19,439 nucleotides of DNA, from contig JAJXTB010000043.1 of assembly GCA_021784205.1 (NCBI GenBank), positions 1-19,439 on the forward strand, read 5' to 3'. Below the pieces are notes generated by a model. That model was not told the origin of the DNA. It saw nothing but the letters and a program-made list of their open reading frames with translations, and made no database searches. Positions within the stretch are counted from its first letter, which is position 1, and the number at the start of each line of letters is the position of its first letter. This stretch comes from Actinomycetes bacterium. Its GTDB lineage: Bacteria; Actinomycetota; Acidimicrobiia; Acidimicrobiales; RAAP-2. The position numbers and the translations under genes were made by a program. This document shows positions 6,556 to 13,359 of the stretch, piece by piece.

Positions 6556-7610
6556 GTCGCCCGGTGCCCACCGACGGCAGCTTCAGTGTCGAGGACATCG
6601 TCGCCGACGTGCGCGCGCGCGGTGACGAGGCCCTCGCCGAGTGGTCGAGGCGCCTCGACGCGACGACCGCGACCGTACCTGAGCGGGCCGTCGCCTACGG
6701 CGACATCCCCACCGCGGCCGTGCTCGCCGCTGCAGAGTCGGTGCGCACCTGGCACGCGGCCCAGCGCCCTCGCGACATCGTTCTCGAAGTCTCGCCGGGC
6801 GTGACCCTCGAGCGCCGCTGGTCGCCCCTTCGCTCGGTGGGTCTTTACGTGCCGCGCGGGCTCGTGTCGTCTCTCATCATGAGCGGCGTGCCCGCCCAGG
6901 TCGCCGGGGTCGAGCGCATCGTCGTGTGCACACCGCCCGCCGGCGCGCCGGCGGTCGCGGCCGCCGCGGCCCTGCTCGGCATCGACGAGGTCTGGGCGGT
7001 GGGCGGAGCTCAGGCGATCGCGGCGATGGCCTACGGGACCGCGTCGATTGCGCCGGTTGACAAGATCTTCGGGCCGGGCGGGGGAGCCGTGAACACGGCC
7101 AAGCTGCTCGTCAGTCGCGACGTCGCCATCGACCTGCCCGCCGGTCCCAGCGAGGTCGTCGTCGTCGCCGACCGTGGCGTCAGCCAGGAGCTGATCGACC
7201 AGGAGGTCGCGGCCCAGATGGAGCACGGCCCCGACTCGCGGGCGTTCGTCGTGCGCGTGGGCGATGACCTCGAGGCCGCCCTCGCCGAGATTGAGGGCTA
7301 CGCGGCTGAGCACGTCGCTCTGCTGGGTGAGCGCTCTGAGTCCCTGGCCTCGCGCATTCGCAACGCGGGCGCCGTTTTCGTCGGGCCGTACTCGCCGGTG
7401 CCCGCCGGCGACTACGCCACCGGCGGCAACCACGTGCTGCCCACCGGTGGCTGGGCCCGTTCGACGGGCGGACTGGGCCTGGAGGACTTCATGAAGACGG
7501 TGACCGTCCAGCGGGTGACCAAGGAGGGTCTCGAGCGGCTCGCGCCGACAATCGAGGCGCTCGCCGACCTCGAGGGGATGCCGAACCACAAGGCGACGGC
7601 GCGGCGATGA
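6552..7610 (+). CDS. hisD: HisD: histidinol dehydrogenase, compact form
   Basis: A 352-residue enzyme that oxidises histidinol twice with NAD+ to give histidine. Motifs: SVGLYVPRG, AVGGAQAIAAMAYGT, VDKIFGPGGGAV, DLPAGPSEVVVVAD, AAQMEHGPDS, AAEHVAL, PAGDYATGGNHVLPTGG, LEGMPNHKA. By comparison with E. coli HisD, the zinc ligands are Q222, H225, D287 and H346, and the catalytic pair is E253-H254; all are present. The protein is about 80 residues shorter than E. coli HisD (434): about 37 are missing at the N-terminus and about 36 between the first zinc pair and the Glu-His pair, while later spacings match exactly. It is probably active. It is coupled by ATGA overlaps to hisG and to the next gene. 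Confidence 0.94.
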   Translation: MSRPVPTDGSFSVEDIVADVRARGDEALAEWSRRLDATTATVPERAVAYGDIPTAAVLAAAESVRTWHAAQRPRDIVLEVSPGVTLERRWSPLRSVGLYVPRGLVSSLIMSGVPAQVAGVERIVVCTPPAGAPAVAAAAALLGIDEVWAVGGAQAIAAMAYGTASIAPVDKIFGPGGGAVNTAKLLVSRDVAIDLPAGPSEVVVVADRGVSQELIDQEVAAQMEHGPDSRAFVVRVGDDLEAALAEIEGYAAEHVALLGERSESLASRIRNAGAVFVGPYSPVPAGDYATGGNHVLPTGGWARSTGGLGLEDFMKTVTVQRVTKEGLERLAPTIEALADLEGMPNHKATARR

Positions 7611-9127
7611 CGCGGCCCCAGCCCCTGGAGAGCTACACCTGGCCGGCCTCGAACGAGGAGTTGGCCGCCCGCGTCGGTCGGCGAGCCAGCGACATGATCC
7701 GCTTCGACGGCAACGTTCCGGCCGCGCCGCCGGCGAGCGCGCGCCCGGCCGCGCTCGCGCGCGCCCTCGCCGACGTCAACGAGTACGACCGCAGCCGCCA
7801 CGAGCCCCTGCGTCGGGGAATCGCGGCGTATCACGGCCTCGACGTCGCCCAGGTCGCCCTGGGTGCGGGCAGCGACGAGTTCATCGTGCTGCTCGCGCGC
7901 GTCTTCGCCGAGGGCGGCACCGTCGCGACGGTGCCCGCGCGCTCGTACTCGATGTACCGCTACGCGGCGATTATGGCGGGCGCGACGATGGTGGAAGATC
8001 CACACAGCGCCGACCTCGTCTTCGTCTGTCGCCCCAACAATCCGACGGGCGAACTGCCCGACGTACCTGACGTTGCGGGCCAGCTCGTCATCGACGAGGC
8101 CTACGCCGACTACGCCGGCGTCGACGCGCTGGCCCGCATCGAGGACGGAGCGATCATCTTGCGCACGTTCTCCAAGGCCTTCGGGCTGGCCGGCGCGCGC
8201 GTCGGCTACGCCCTGGCCTCGCCCGAGACGATCGACGTGATCGCCTCGCGTCAGGCGCCGCTGTCGGTCTCGACCCTCTCGGCGGCCCTGGCGCTCGCCG
8301 CCCTCGCCACGCCGCCCGACGTCTCGGGCCAGGTCGCCGAGCGCGAGCGCCTGGCGCGCGAGCTCGTCGGTCTCGGACTGGTTCCGCTGCCCTCATTCAC
8401 CAACTTCCTCTATGTGCCGATGGACAATCCCGTCGAGTTGGTCGAGCGGCTCTTGCCTTACGGGGTGGTGACGCGCGCCTTCGTGGGGGGCTGGCGAGTG
8501 AGCGTGCGCGACGAGGTCGACGACGACATCCTGCTCGACGCGCTGCGCGCCGAACTGGCCGGCGGCACCACGGCCTCGGAGCTGGTGCGCCATCGGCGCG
8601 CCACGGCTGAGACGATCCTCACGGTCCGCCTGCGCCCGCGCGGCGAGGGACGGGTCTTCGTTTCTACCGGCGAGGGATTCTATGACCACATGCTCTCCCA
8701 GCTGGCCTTCCACGGCGGCATGGACCTGCGTCTCGAAGGAGTCGGCGACCTGGAGACGGGGGACCATCACACGGTCGAGGACATGATGCGCGCCTTTGGC
8801 GAAGCGCTTGATCGGGCCCTCGGGGACCGACGCGGACTCGCGCGCTATGGCGAGGCGCGCGTGCCGATGGACGAGGCGATCGCCCACGCGGTGGTTGACC
8901 TGTCAGGCCGCGCGGTGGCCGAGATCGCGATCGATCCCGACCCGGGCATGGCGACGCACGCGTTCGAGTCCCTGGCTCAGACCGCGCGCATCACCCTGCA
9001 CGTGACGGCGAGCGGGCGCAACGCCCACCACGTCGCCGAGGCGGCGTTCAAGGCGGTGGGTCGGGCGCTCGCGGTGGCGATCGCCCCAAGCGGGAACCTG
9101 GTGCGCTCGACGAAGGGCTCGCTGTGA
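7607..9127 (+). CDS. hisC-hisB: HisC-HisB fusion: histidinol-phosphate aminotransferase + imidazoleglycerol-phosphate dehydratase
   Basis: A continuous 506-codon frame holds two enzymes. Residues 1 to about 320 form a PLP aminotransferase (HisC): RPNNPTGE with N145, VIDEAYADY with D163 and Y166, and the PLP lysine K190 in TFSKAFGLAGARVGYA. Residues about 331-506 form a complete IGP dehydratase (HisB): STGEGFYDHMLSQLAFHG, TGDHHTVEDMMRAFGEAL, MDEAIAHAVVDLSGR and RNAHHVAEAAFKAVGRAL, with the metal-binding His and Glu residues. The joining stretch (about 318-332) has no stop and no plausible internal start. The domains catalyse successive steps: dehydration of IGP to imidazole acetol phosphate, then transamination to histidinol phosphate. 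The known E. coli HisB fusion joins IGPD to a phosphatase, so this pairing differs. Four-base overlaps link it to hisD and hisH. Confidence 0.94.
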   Translation: MTRPQPLESYTWPASNEELAARVGRRASDMIRFDGNVPAAPPASARPAALARALADVNEYDRSRHEPLRRGIAAYHGLDVAQVALGAGSDEFIVLLARVFAEGGTVATVPARSYSMYRYAAIMAGATMVEDPHSADLVFVCRPNNPTGELPDVPDVAGQLVIDEAYADYAGVDALARIEDGAIILRTFSKAFGLAGARVGYALASPETIDVIASRQAPLSVSTLSAALALAALATPPDVSGQVAERERLARELVGLGLVPLPSFTNFLYVPMDNPVELVERLLPYGVVTRAFVGGWRVSVRDEVDDDILLDALRAELAGGTTASELVRHRRATAETILTVRLRPRGEGRVFVSTGEGFYDHMLSQLAFHGGMDLRLEGVGDLETGDHHTVEDMMRAFGEALDRALGDRRGLARYGEARVPMDEAIAHAVVDLSGRAVAEIAIDPDPGMATHAFESLAQTARITLHVTASGRNAHHVAEAAFKAVGRALAVAIAPSGNLVRSTKGSL

Positions 9128-9678
9128 GTGGCGTCGTGGTCGTGGACTACGGCGCGGGCAACACCCACTCGGTGCGCGCGGCGCTCGCCCACCTCGGGCA
9201 CACGAGCGTCGTGACGAGCGATCCGATCGCCGTGCGCGAGGCGGACTACGTCGTCTTGCCCGGCGTCGGCTCGGCGCGCAGCGCCATGAAGCACCTGCGC
9301 GAGACCGGTGCGGCGAATGCGCTGGTCGAGCGCGTGGGCGACAGTGGACCGGTCCTGGGCATCTGCCTGGGTCTGCAGCTGGCGCTGGAGTCCAGCGAGG
9401 AAGATGGTGGTGTCGCCGGGCTGGGCCTGCTGGCGGGCGACGTCACGCGCCTGCGCGAGGGTCGGGTGCCACGCCTGGGTTGGGCGATCGTCGAACCCTG
9501 GGGCGAGGCGTACTACTTTGCCCACTCCTACGCCGCGAACACGCCCTTCGCCACGGCCCGCGCGGACGGCGTCACCGCCGCGGCCGAAAACGGCTCGTTC
9601 CTCGGCGTGCAGTTCCACCCTGAAAAGAGCGGCCCCGCCGGCCTCGACTTCCTCGCGTCATGCCTCTCCCGCGCCTGA
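9124..9678 (+). CDS. hisH: HisH: imidazole glycerol phosphate synthase, glutamine amidotransferase subunit
   Basis: A 184-residue class I glutamine amidotransferase. The catalytic triad is visible: C81 in LGICLGLQLAL, and H165 with E167 in GVQFHPEKSG. The start VVVVDYGAGNTHSVRAAL and the oxyanion-strand region VLPGVGSARSAM are family-typical. It hydrolyses glutamine and passes ammonia to HisF. It is somewhat shorter than the usual 195-210 residues, with the middle trimmed around WAIVEPWGEAYYFAHSYA. The GTG start overlaps the preceding TGA, and its 3' end overlaps hisF by 19 bases, unusually long for this operon. Confidence 0.95.
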   Translation: MSGVVVVDYGAGNTHSVRAALAHLGHTSVVTSDPIAVREADYVVLPGVGSARSAMKHLRETGAANALVERVGDSGPVLGICLGLQLALESSEEDGGVAGLGLLAGDVTRLREGRVPRLGWAIVEPWGEAYYFAHSYAANTPFATARADGVTAAAENGSFLGVQFHPEKSGPAGLDFLASCLSRA

Positions 9679-10415
9679 TCCCCTGCCTCGACGTGGCCCG
9701 CGGCCGGGTGGTCAAGGGGGTGAGCTTCGTCGGCCTGCGCGACGTGGGCGATCCCGTGGAACTCGCGACCTTCTACGGCGAGGGTGGCGCCGACGAGTTG
9801 GTGTTCCTCGACATCGCTGCGACGGTGGACGAGGCCGCCACCATGCTCGACGTGGTGACGCGCGTCGCCGACGTTCTGGACATCCCCTTCACGGTCGGCG
9901 GCGGCGTGCGCAACCTCGAGGACGCCTCGCGCATCATCGAGGCGGGCGCGGATCGCGTGTCGATCAACTCGGCCGCGCTCGCCGACCCCAGTCTCATCAC
10001 GCGCATCGCGGATCGCTTCGGCGCCCAGGCGGTGGTCGTGGCCATCGACGCGGGCGACGGCGTCGTCCACACCCACGGCGGCCGGGTGGCGACCTCCGTG
10101 GCGACCGTGCCGTGGGCCGTCGAGGCCGCATCGCGCGGTGCCGGTGAGATTCTGCTCACCTCGATCAGCCACGACGGGCACCGCGAGGGATTCGACCTGG
10201 AACTGACCACCGCCGTGCGCGCTGCGGTGCACGTGCCGGTGATCGCCTCGGGCGGGGCGGGCAACGCTCGCCACGTCGCCGAGGCGTTGCGGGTCACCGA
10301 CGCGGCGCTCGTCGCTTCGATCGTGCACGAGAATCCGAGCGGCCTCGCCGGCCTGCGCGCGGAGATCCAAGGACTGGGTGTGGCCCTGCGACCCCTAAGG
10401 AGACACCATGGCTGA
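9660..10415 (+). CDS. hisF: HisF: imidazole glycerol phosphate synthase, cyclase subunit
   Basis: A 251-residue TIM barrel that, with HisH, converts PRFAR and ammonia to imidazole glycerol phosphate and AICAR. The catalytic acids D11 (IPCLDVARGRVVKG) and D130 (VVVAIDAGDG) are at the exact canonical positions. FTVGGGVRN and VIASGGAGN are the phosphate-binding loops, and LLTSISHDGHREGFD is the LLTSMxxDG segment. The ATG at 9660 lies inside the hisH end. Its last codons overlap hisI by eight bases. Confidence 0.97.
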   Translation: MPLPRLIPCLDVARGRVVKGVSFVGLRDVGDPVELATFYGEGGADELVFLDIAATVDEAATMLDVVTRVADVLDIPFTVGGGVRNLEDASRIIEAGADRVSINSAALADPSLITRIADRFGAQAVVVAIDAGDGVVHTHGGRVATSVATVPWAVEAASRGAGEILLTSISHDGHREGFDLELTTAVRAAVHVPVIASGGAGNARHVAEALRVTDAALVASIVHENPSGLAGLRAEIQGLGVALRPLRRHHG

Positions 10416-10953
10416 CCTGAAGGCGGCGATCGTCCAAGACGACGCCACCGGCCGAGTGCTGATGCTCGGCTGGATGGACGACGAGGCGCTGGCGCTGACG
10501 CGTTCGAGCGGGCTCGTGCACTTCTTTTCCCGATCGCGCCAGTCGCTGTGGCGAAAGGGCGAGACGTCGGGCAACGAGCTGCGCGTCGTCGAGGTGATCC
10601 TCGACTGCGACGAGGACGCGGTGCTCGTGCGGGCCCAGGCGACCGGCCCCACGTGCCACGACGGCTCCACGTCGTGCTTTACGCCGTGGCTGTGGCGACG
10701 TATCCTCCAGCGAGACCGCGCGAACTCGCCTGACTCTTACGTGGTCGCTACGCTACGCCAGAGTCCGGCTCAGGCCGCGCGCAAGGTGGGCGAAGAGGCC
10801 GCCGAGCTCGCCGTGGCGGCCTTGGCCGAGAGCGACGAGCGCGTGATCGAAGAGGCGGCCGACCTCTGGTTCCACACGTTGCTCGTGCTGCGCAGCCGGG
10901 GCCTGGACCCCGCGGCGGTGGAAGACGAGCTTCGCCGCCGCGACAAGAGCTGA
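10408..10953 (+). CDS. hisIE: HisIE: bifunctional phosphoribosyl-AMP cyclohydrolase / phosphoribosyl-ATP pyrophosphatase
   Basis: A 181-residue fusion for steps two and three of the pathway. The HisI part (1 to about 100) shows MLGWMDDEAL, FFSRSRQSLWRKGETSGN, LDCDEDAVLVRAQ and GPTCHDGSTSCF; C67, C83 and C90 are the zinc and metal ligands. The HisE part (about 108-181) shows DSYVVATL, AARKVGEEAAELAVAAL and VIEEAADLWFHTLLVLRSRG, with the acidic metal-binding helices. The start ATG at 10408 has AAGGAG five bases upstream. It is the last gene of the operon; the next gene is convergent after 91 bp. Histidinol-phosphate phosphatase is not in the window. Confidence 0.96.
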   Translation: MADLKAAIVQDDATGRVLMLGWMDDEALALTRSSGLVHFFSRSRQSLWRKGETSGNELRVVEVILDCDEDAVLVRAQATGPTCHDGSTSCFTPWLWRRILQRDRANSPDSYVVATLRQSPAQAARKVGEEAAELAVAALAESDERVIEEAADLWFHTLLVLRSRGLDPAAVEDELRRRDKS

Positions 10954-11026
10954 AACAAAGCGCCGTCCGGCGTGCCCTCGTGCGGGTTCGCGAGGCTACT
11001 TCTGATGATCAGGCGCCCGTGGGGAC

Positions 11027-11045
11027 ACCTCGGCTCGCCCGAGGT
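11027..11045. terminator. Small hairpin between convergent hisIE and histidine kinase genes
   Basis: ACCTCGG (11027-11033) and CCGAGGT (11039-11045) form a 7-bp stem with a 5-base loop. The right arm touches the histidine kinase stop codon. There is no T tract in either direction, so it can only be called a possible termination structure for the his transcript. Confidence 0.3.
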
Positions 11046-12469
11046 CATCCGCCGCGACGTAGGGCGTCGACCGCGGCGCGATGAAGGGGAACGGTCGCCT
11101 CGACCGTGGTGCCGACGCCGATCGAGGAGTAGACCTCGCAGTGTCCGTCGAGGAGGTTCGCGCGCTCGCGCATGCCGAGTATCCCCAGGTGGCTGCCGGC
11201 GATCAAGGAGTCGCGATCGAGGTCGAAGCCGGAGCCGTCGTCGACGATGGTGACCCGAGCGGTTCCGTCCTCGTAGTGAATCGCCACGTCGATGCGAGAC
11301 GCTGCGGCGTGGCGGATCACGTTGCGCACCGCCTCTTGGATGATGCGAAATAGTCCGACCTCGGCTTCGGGAGAACCGTCGGCGACTTCGCCGGAGACGG
11401 CCAGATCGGTGAAGAGGCCCTCGTCGACCTCGAGGTCGACGAGGAGACCGCGTACGGCGGCGACGAGGCCGTACTGGTCGAGCCCGGCCGGGTGTAGCCC
11501 CCGGGTGACCTCGCGCAGGTGGCCGACCACGTTGAGCAGCTCGTCGCGAACCGCGCTGAACTGCTCGCTGTTTGCCCCGGCATCGGCGAAGGACCCGAGG
11601 GTCTCGAGTCGGCGCGCCAGTTGGAGCAGGCGCTGCAGGGGGTCGTCGTGGATCTCGCGGGCGATGCGGCGCCGCTCGTTCTCTTGGGCCTGGAGGACCT
11701 CGATCGCCCACTGGCGCGCTTCGCGCTCGGAGCGGTACTCCTCGGTCACGTCTTCGAGGACGATCTGACGCATCTCTCCGCCGGCGCCCGGCTCCAGGTT
11801 CGACACGGCGAGACGGAAGGTGCGCTCCTCGCCCTGGCCGGCGCGCACCGTCAATTGAGCGCTGCGCCCCTCGACGAGTTCGGCGTCGGACACGGCGAGA
11901 AGATCGCTGACCACTCGACCTGTGGCACGCGGCCACAGGCGCAGAGCCGCCGGATTGGCCTCTTGGACCACGCCGATGTCGTCGATGAGGACGATGGGCG
12001 AGGTGTTGGCGTCAAAGAGGCGGTGATAGTGAAGCTCGGCGGCCCGGCGCTCCACCTCGGCGGCCTCGGCCCTCGTGCGCTCGATGTGCGCCCGCTCGAT
12101 CTCGAGACCCACGAAGAGCGCCACCACGAAGACCACCGTCAGCTGAACGAGGTCCTGGGCGAAGTGACCCTCGTCGTGGGGCAGCAGCAGGTCCGGCGAC
12201 CAGAGGATGATCGCCCAGAGCGTCGTCGCGGCCGAGCCCGAGAGTCCGTAGCGCAAAGCGGCGTAGCCCACGGGGATGAGCAAGAGATCGATGGGCACGC
12301 CGTGGGGCAGGACGCTCGTCTGCAGTGAGTTGTGCAGGTCGACCTCGAGGTGGATGATCGCCCAGAAGACGACCATCGCCTGCACCGCCCAGAAGGCCCG
12401 CTCGCGCACTGGCGGCTGCAATGCGCGCACCAGGATCTCACGGATCGGGATGTGCGAGCTCTCGGTCAT
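11045..12469 (-). CDS. Membrane PAS-domain sensor histidine kinase (HisKA_3, NarX/DesK type)
   Basis: A 474-residue kinase. The N-terminus carries about four hydrophobic segments (roughly 26-42, 59-77, 80-96 and 107-124), then a short coiled linker. A PAS-like domain follows (about 148-245, LFDANTSPIVLIDDIGVVQEAN in shortened view) and then HisKA_3 with phospho-acceptor H274 in RRIAREIHDDPLQRLL. The HATPase domain has the N box IIQEAVRNVIRHAA (N383), DDGSGFD and HLGILGMRERANLLDG. Such kinases partner LuxR-type regulators, and one is encoded directly upstream with a 4-base ATGA overlap. The signal is unknown; a membrane or respiratory cue is plausible given the divergent electron-transfer operon. 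Confidence 0.92.
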   Translation of the reverse strand: MTESSHIPIREILVRALQPPVRERAFWAVQAMVVFWAIIHLEVDLHNSLQTSVLPHGVPIDLLLIPVGYAALRYGLSGSAATTLWAIILWSPDLLLPHDEGHFAQDLVQLTVVFVVALFVGLEIERAHIERTRAEAAEVERRAAELHYHRLFDANTSPIVLIDDIGVVQEANPAALRLWPRATGRVVSDLLAVSDAELVEGRSAQLTVRAGQGEERTFRLAVSNLEPGAGGEMRQIVLEDVTEEYRSEREARQWAIEVLQAQENERRRIAREIHDDPLQRLLQLARRLETLGSFADAGANSEQFSAVRDELLNVVGHLREVTRGLHPAGLDQYGLVAAVRGLLVDLEVDEGLFTDLAVSGEVADGSPEAEVGLFRIIQEAVRNVIRHAAASRIDVAIHYEDGTARVTIVDDGSGFDLDRDSLIAGSHLGILGMRERANLLDGHCEVYSSIGVGTTVEATVPLHRAAVDALRRGG

Positions 12470-13140
12470 TTGCCTTGACGGGGGGTGGCCAGGTGGTGTT
12501 CGATGGCGAAGATCGTCGCCTCCGTGCGTGATCGCACGCCGAGCTTGGCGAGGATCGCCGAGACGTAGCTCTCGATCGTGCGCAGTCCGATCCCGAGGTC
12601 GCGGGCGATCTCCTTGTTCGACTTGCCTTGCACCAGCGCGGCGATCACGTCGAGCTCGCGCGCGGTGAGACGCGCAATCCAGTCGTCCTCGGGCTGATGG
12701 TGCCGACCGGCTAGGCGGTGCGAGAGCGAGCCGTCGATGACCGTGCCGCCCAGGGTCACGGTGCGCGCCGCGGCCACGAATTCGGCGGCGCTCGCCGTCT
12801 TGAGCAGGTAGCCGCCCGCGCCGGCCGCGAAGGCTTCGGAGAAGTAGACGTAGTCGTCGTGGGCTGAGAGCATCAAACAGCGGATCGGCAGCCCCTCGGC
12901 GATAATGGCGCGTACGACGTCGACGCCGCTGCCGTCGGGCAACTCGACGTCAATCACCATCAGTCGCGGCAGCAGCCGGCGCGCCGAGGTGAGCGCGTCG
13001 CGCACCGAACTGACCTCGTCGACGACGACAATGTCGGGGTCTCGTTCGAGCATGCGGCGCGTTCCTTCGCGAACGACCTCGTGGTCGTCCACGATCACTA
13101 CGGGAATCGACGTTGGATCCGCCGTCTCGATGCCGGACAC
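12466..13140 (-). CDS. LuxR/NarL-family response regulator
   Basis: A 224-residue regulator. The receiver domain has the acidic pocket D18-D19 (VVIVDDHEVVREG), phospho-acceptor D64 (MVIDVELPDGSG), S92 (CLMLSAHDD) and K114 (GYLLKTAS). The DNA-binding domain spans about 156-215, with LTARELDVIAALVQGKSNKEI and DLGIGLRTIESYVSAILAKLG forming the LuxR helix-turn-helix. It is the first gene of a two-gene operon with the kinase. The start is GTG at 13140; TAGGGT sits six bases upstream and there is no ribosome-binding site, suggesting leaderless expression. It shares a 219-bp gap with the divergent cupredoxin operon, which is its most likely target. Confidence 0.93.
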   Translation of the reverse strand: MSGIETADPTSIPVVIVDDHEVVREGTRRMLERDPDIVVVDEVSSVRDALTSARRLLPRLMVIDVELPDGSGVDVVRAIIAEGLPIRCLMLSAHDDYVYFSEAFAAGAGGYLLKTASAAEFVAAARTVTLGGTVIDGSLSHRLAGRHHQPEDDWIARLTARELDVIAALVQGKSNKEIARDLGIGLRTIESYVSAILAKLGVRSRTEATIFAIEHHLATPRQGK

Positions 13141-13146
13141 GAGTTC

Positions 13147-13152
13147 ACCCTA
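13147..13152 (-). promoter_or_regulatory. Predicted -10 element of a leaderless promoter for the response regulator
   Basis: The minus strand reads TAGGGT, then GAACTC, then the GTG start at 13140. It is one of four identical TANNNT-N6-start arrangements in the window. Confidence 0.45.
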
Positions 13153-13174
13153 CGGCCGCAGGTCGGGCCCAACT

Positions 13175-13211
13175 GTGGCCGGACTACGGCCAAAGGACCA
13201 GATTTGGCCAC
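13175..13211. promoter_or_regulatory. Inverted repeat in the divergent promoter region, candidate regulator site
   Basis: GGCCAAA (13188-13194) and TTTGGCC (13203-13209) form a perfect 7-bp inverted repeat with an 8-base spacer. A further GTGGCC (13175-13180) matches the complement of GGCCAC (13206-13211), so GGCC half-sites recur three times in 37 bases. The position, about 25-60 bases upstream of the response regulator -10, suits binding by that regulator or another factor. The role is inferred. Confidence 0.4.
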
Positions 13212-13324
13212 TGACATGGGTCGGCGCTGTGGCCCGTCGTCGTCCCGTGGAATCACGGGAGGCACGACCCGAGGGAATCCTCTACCGGGCGCGAGATCTG
13301 GGCCGCAGGATGGTCACGGTTGTC

Positions 13325-13344
13325 GCCACCATCGCGATGGTGGC
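13325..13344. repeat. Perfect 20-bp palindrome upstream of the first cupredoxin gene
   Basis: GCCACCATCGCGATGGTGGC is its own reverse complement over all 20 bases. As RNA it gives an 8-bp stem with a CGCG loop. It ends two bases before the purine-rich ribosome-binding site of the gene starting at 13360. It could be a DNA operator or an mRNA hairpin that affects translation or stability. Confidence 0.6.
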
Positions 13345-13359
13345 CGGGAGGAGTATGTG

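Noticed and set aside
6339..7589. Leftward open frame of 416 codons opposite hisG and hisD
   Set aside because: The sequence is a His/Arg/Gly-rich antisense shadow with no family resemblance, while the plus strand encodes complete HisG and HisD.
11001..11012. Small palindrome CTGATGATCAG between hisIE and the kinase
   Set aside because: Only a 5-bp stem with a single-base centre, expected by chance.
10770..11936. Leftward open frame of 388 codons overlapping hisIE and the histidine kinase
   Set aside because: Very arginine-rich with no domain. Both overlapped genes have intact catalytic motifs in other frames.
13081..13359. 5' extension of the first cupredoxin frame
   Set aside because: The extra 93 residues lack structure, overlap the divergent response regulator start and pass through the promoter region. 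A good ribosome-binding site precedes the ATG at 13360.
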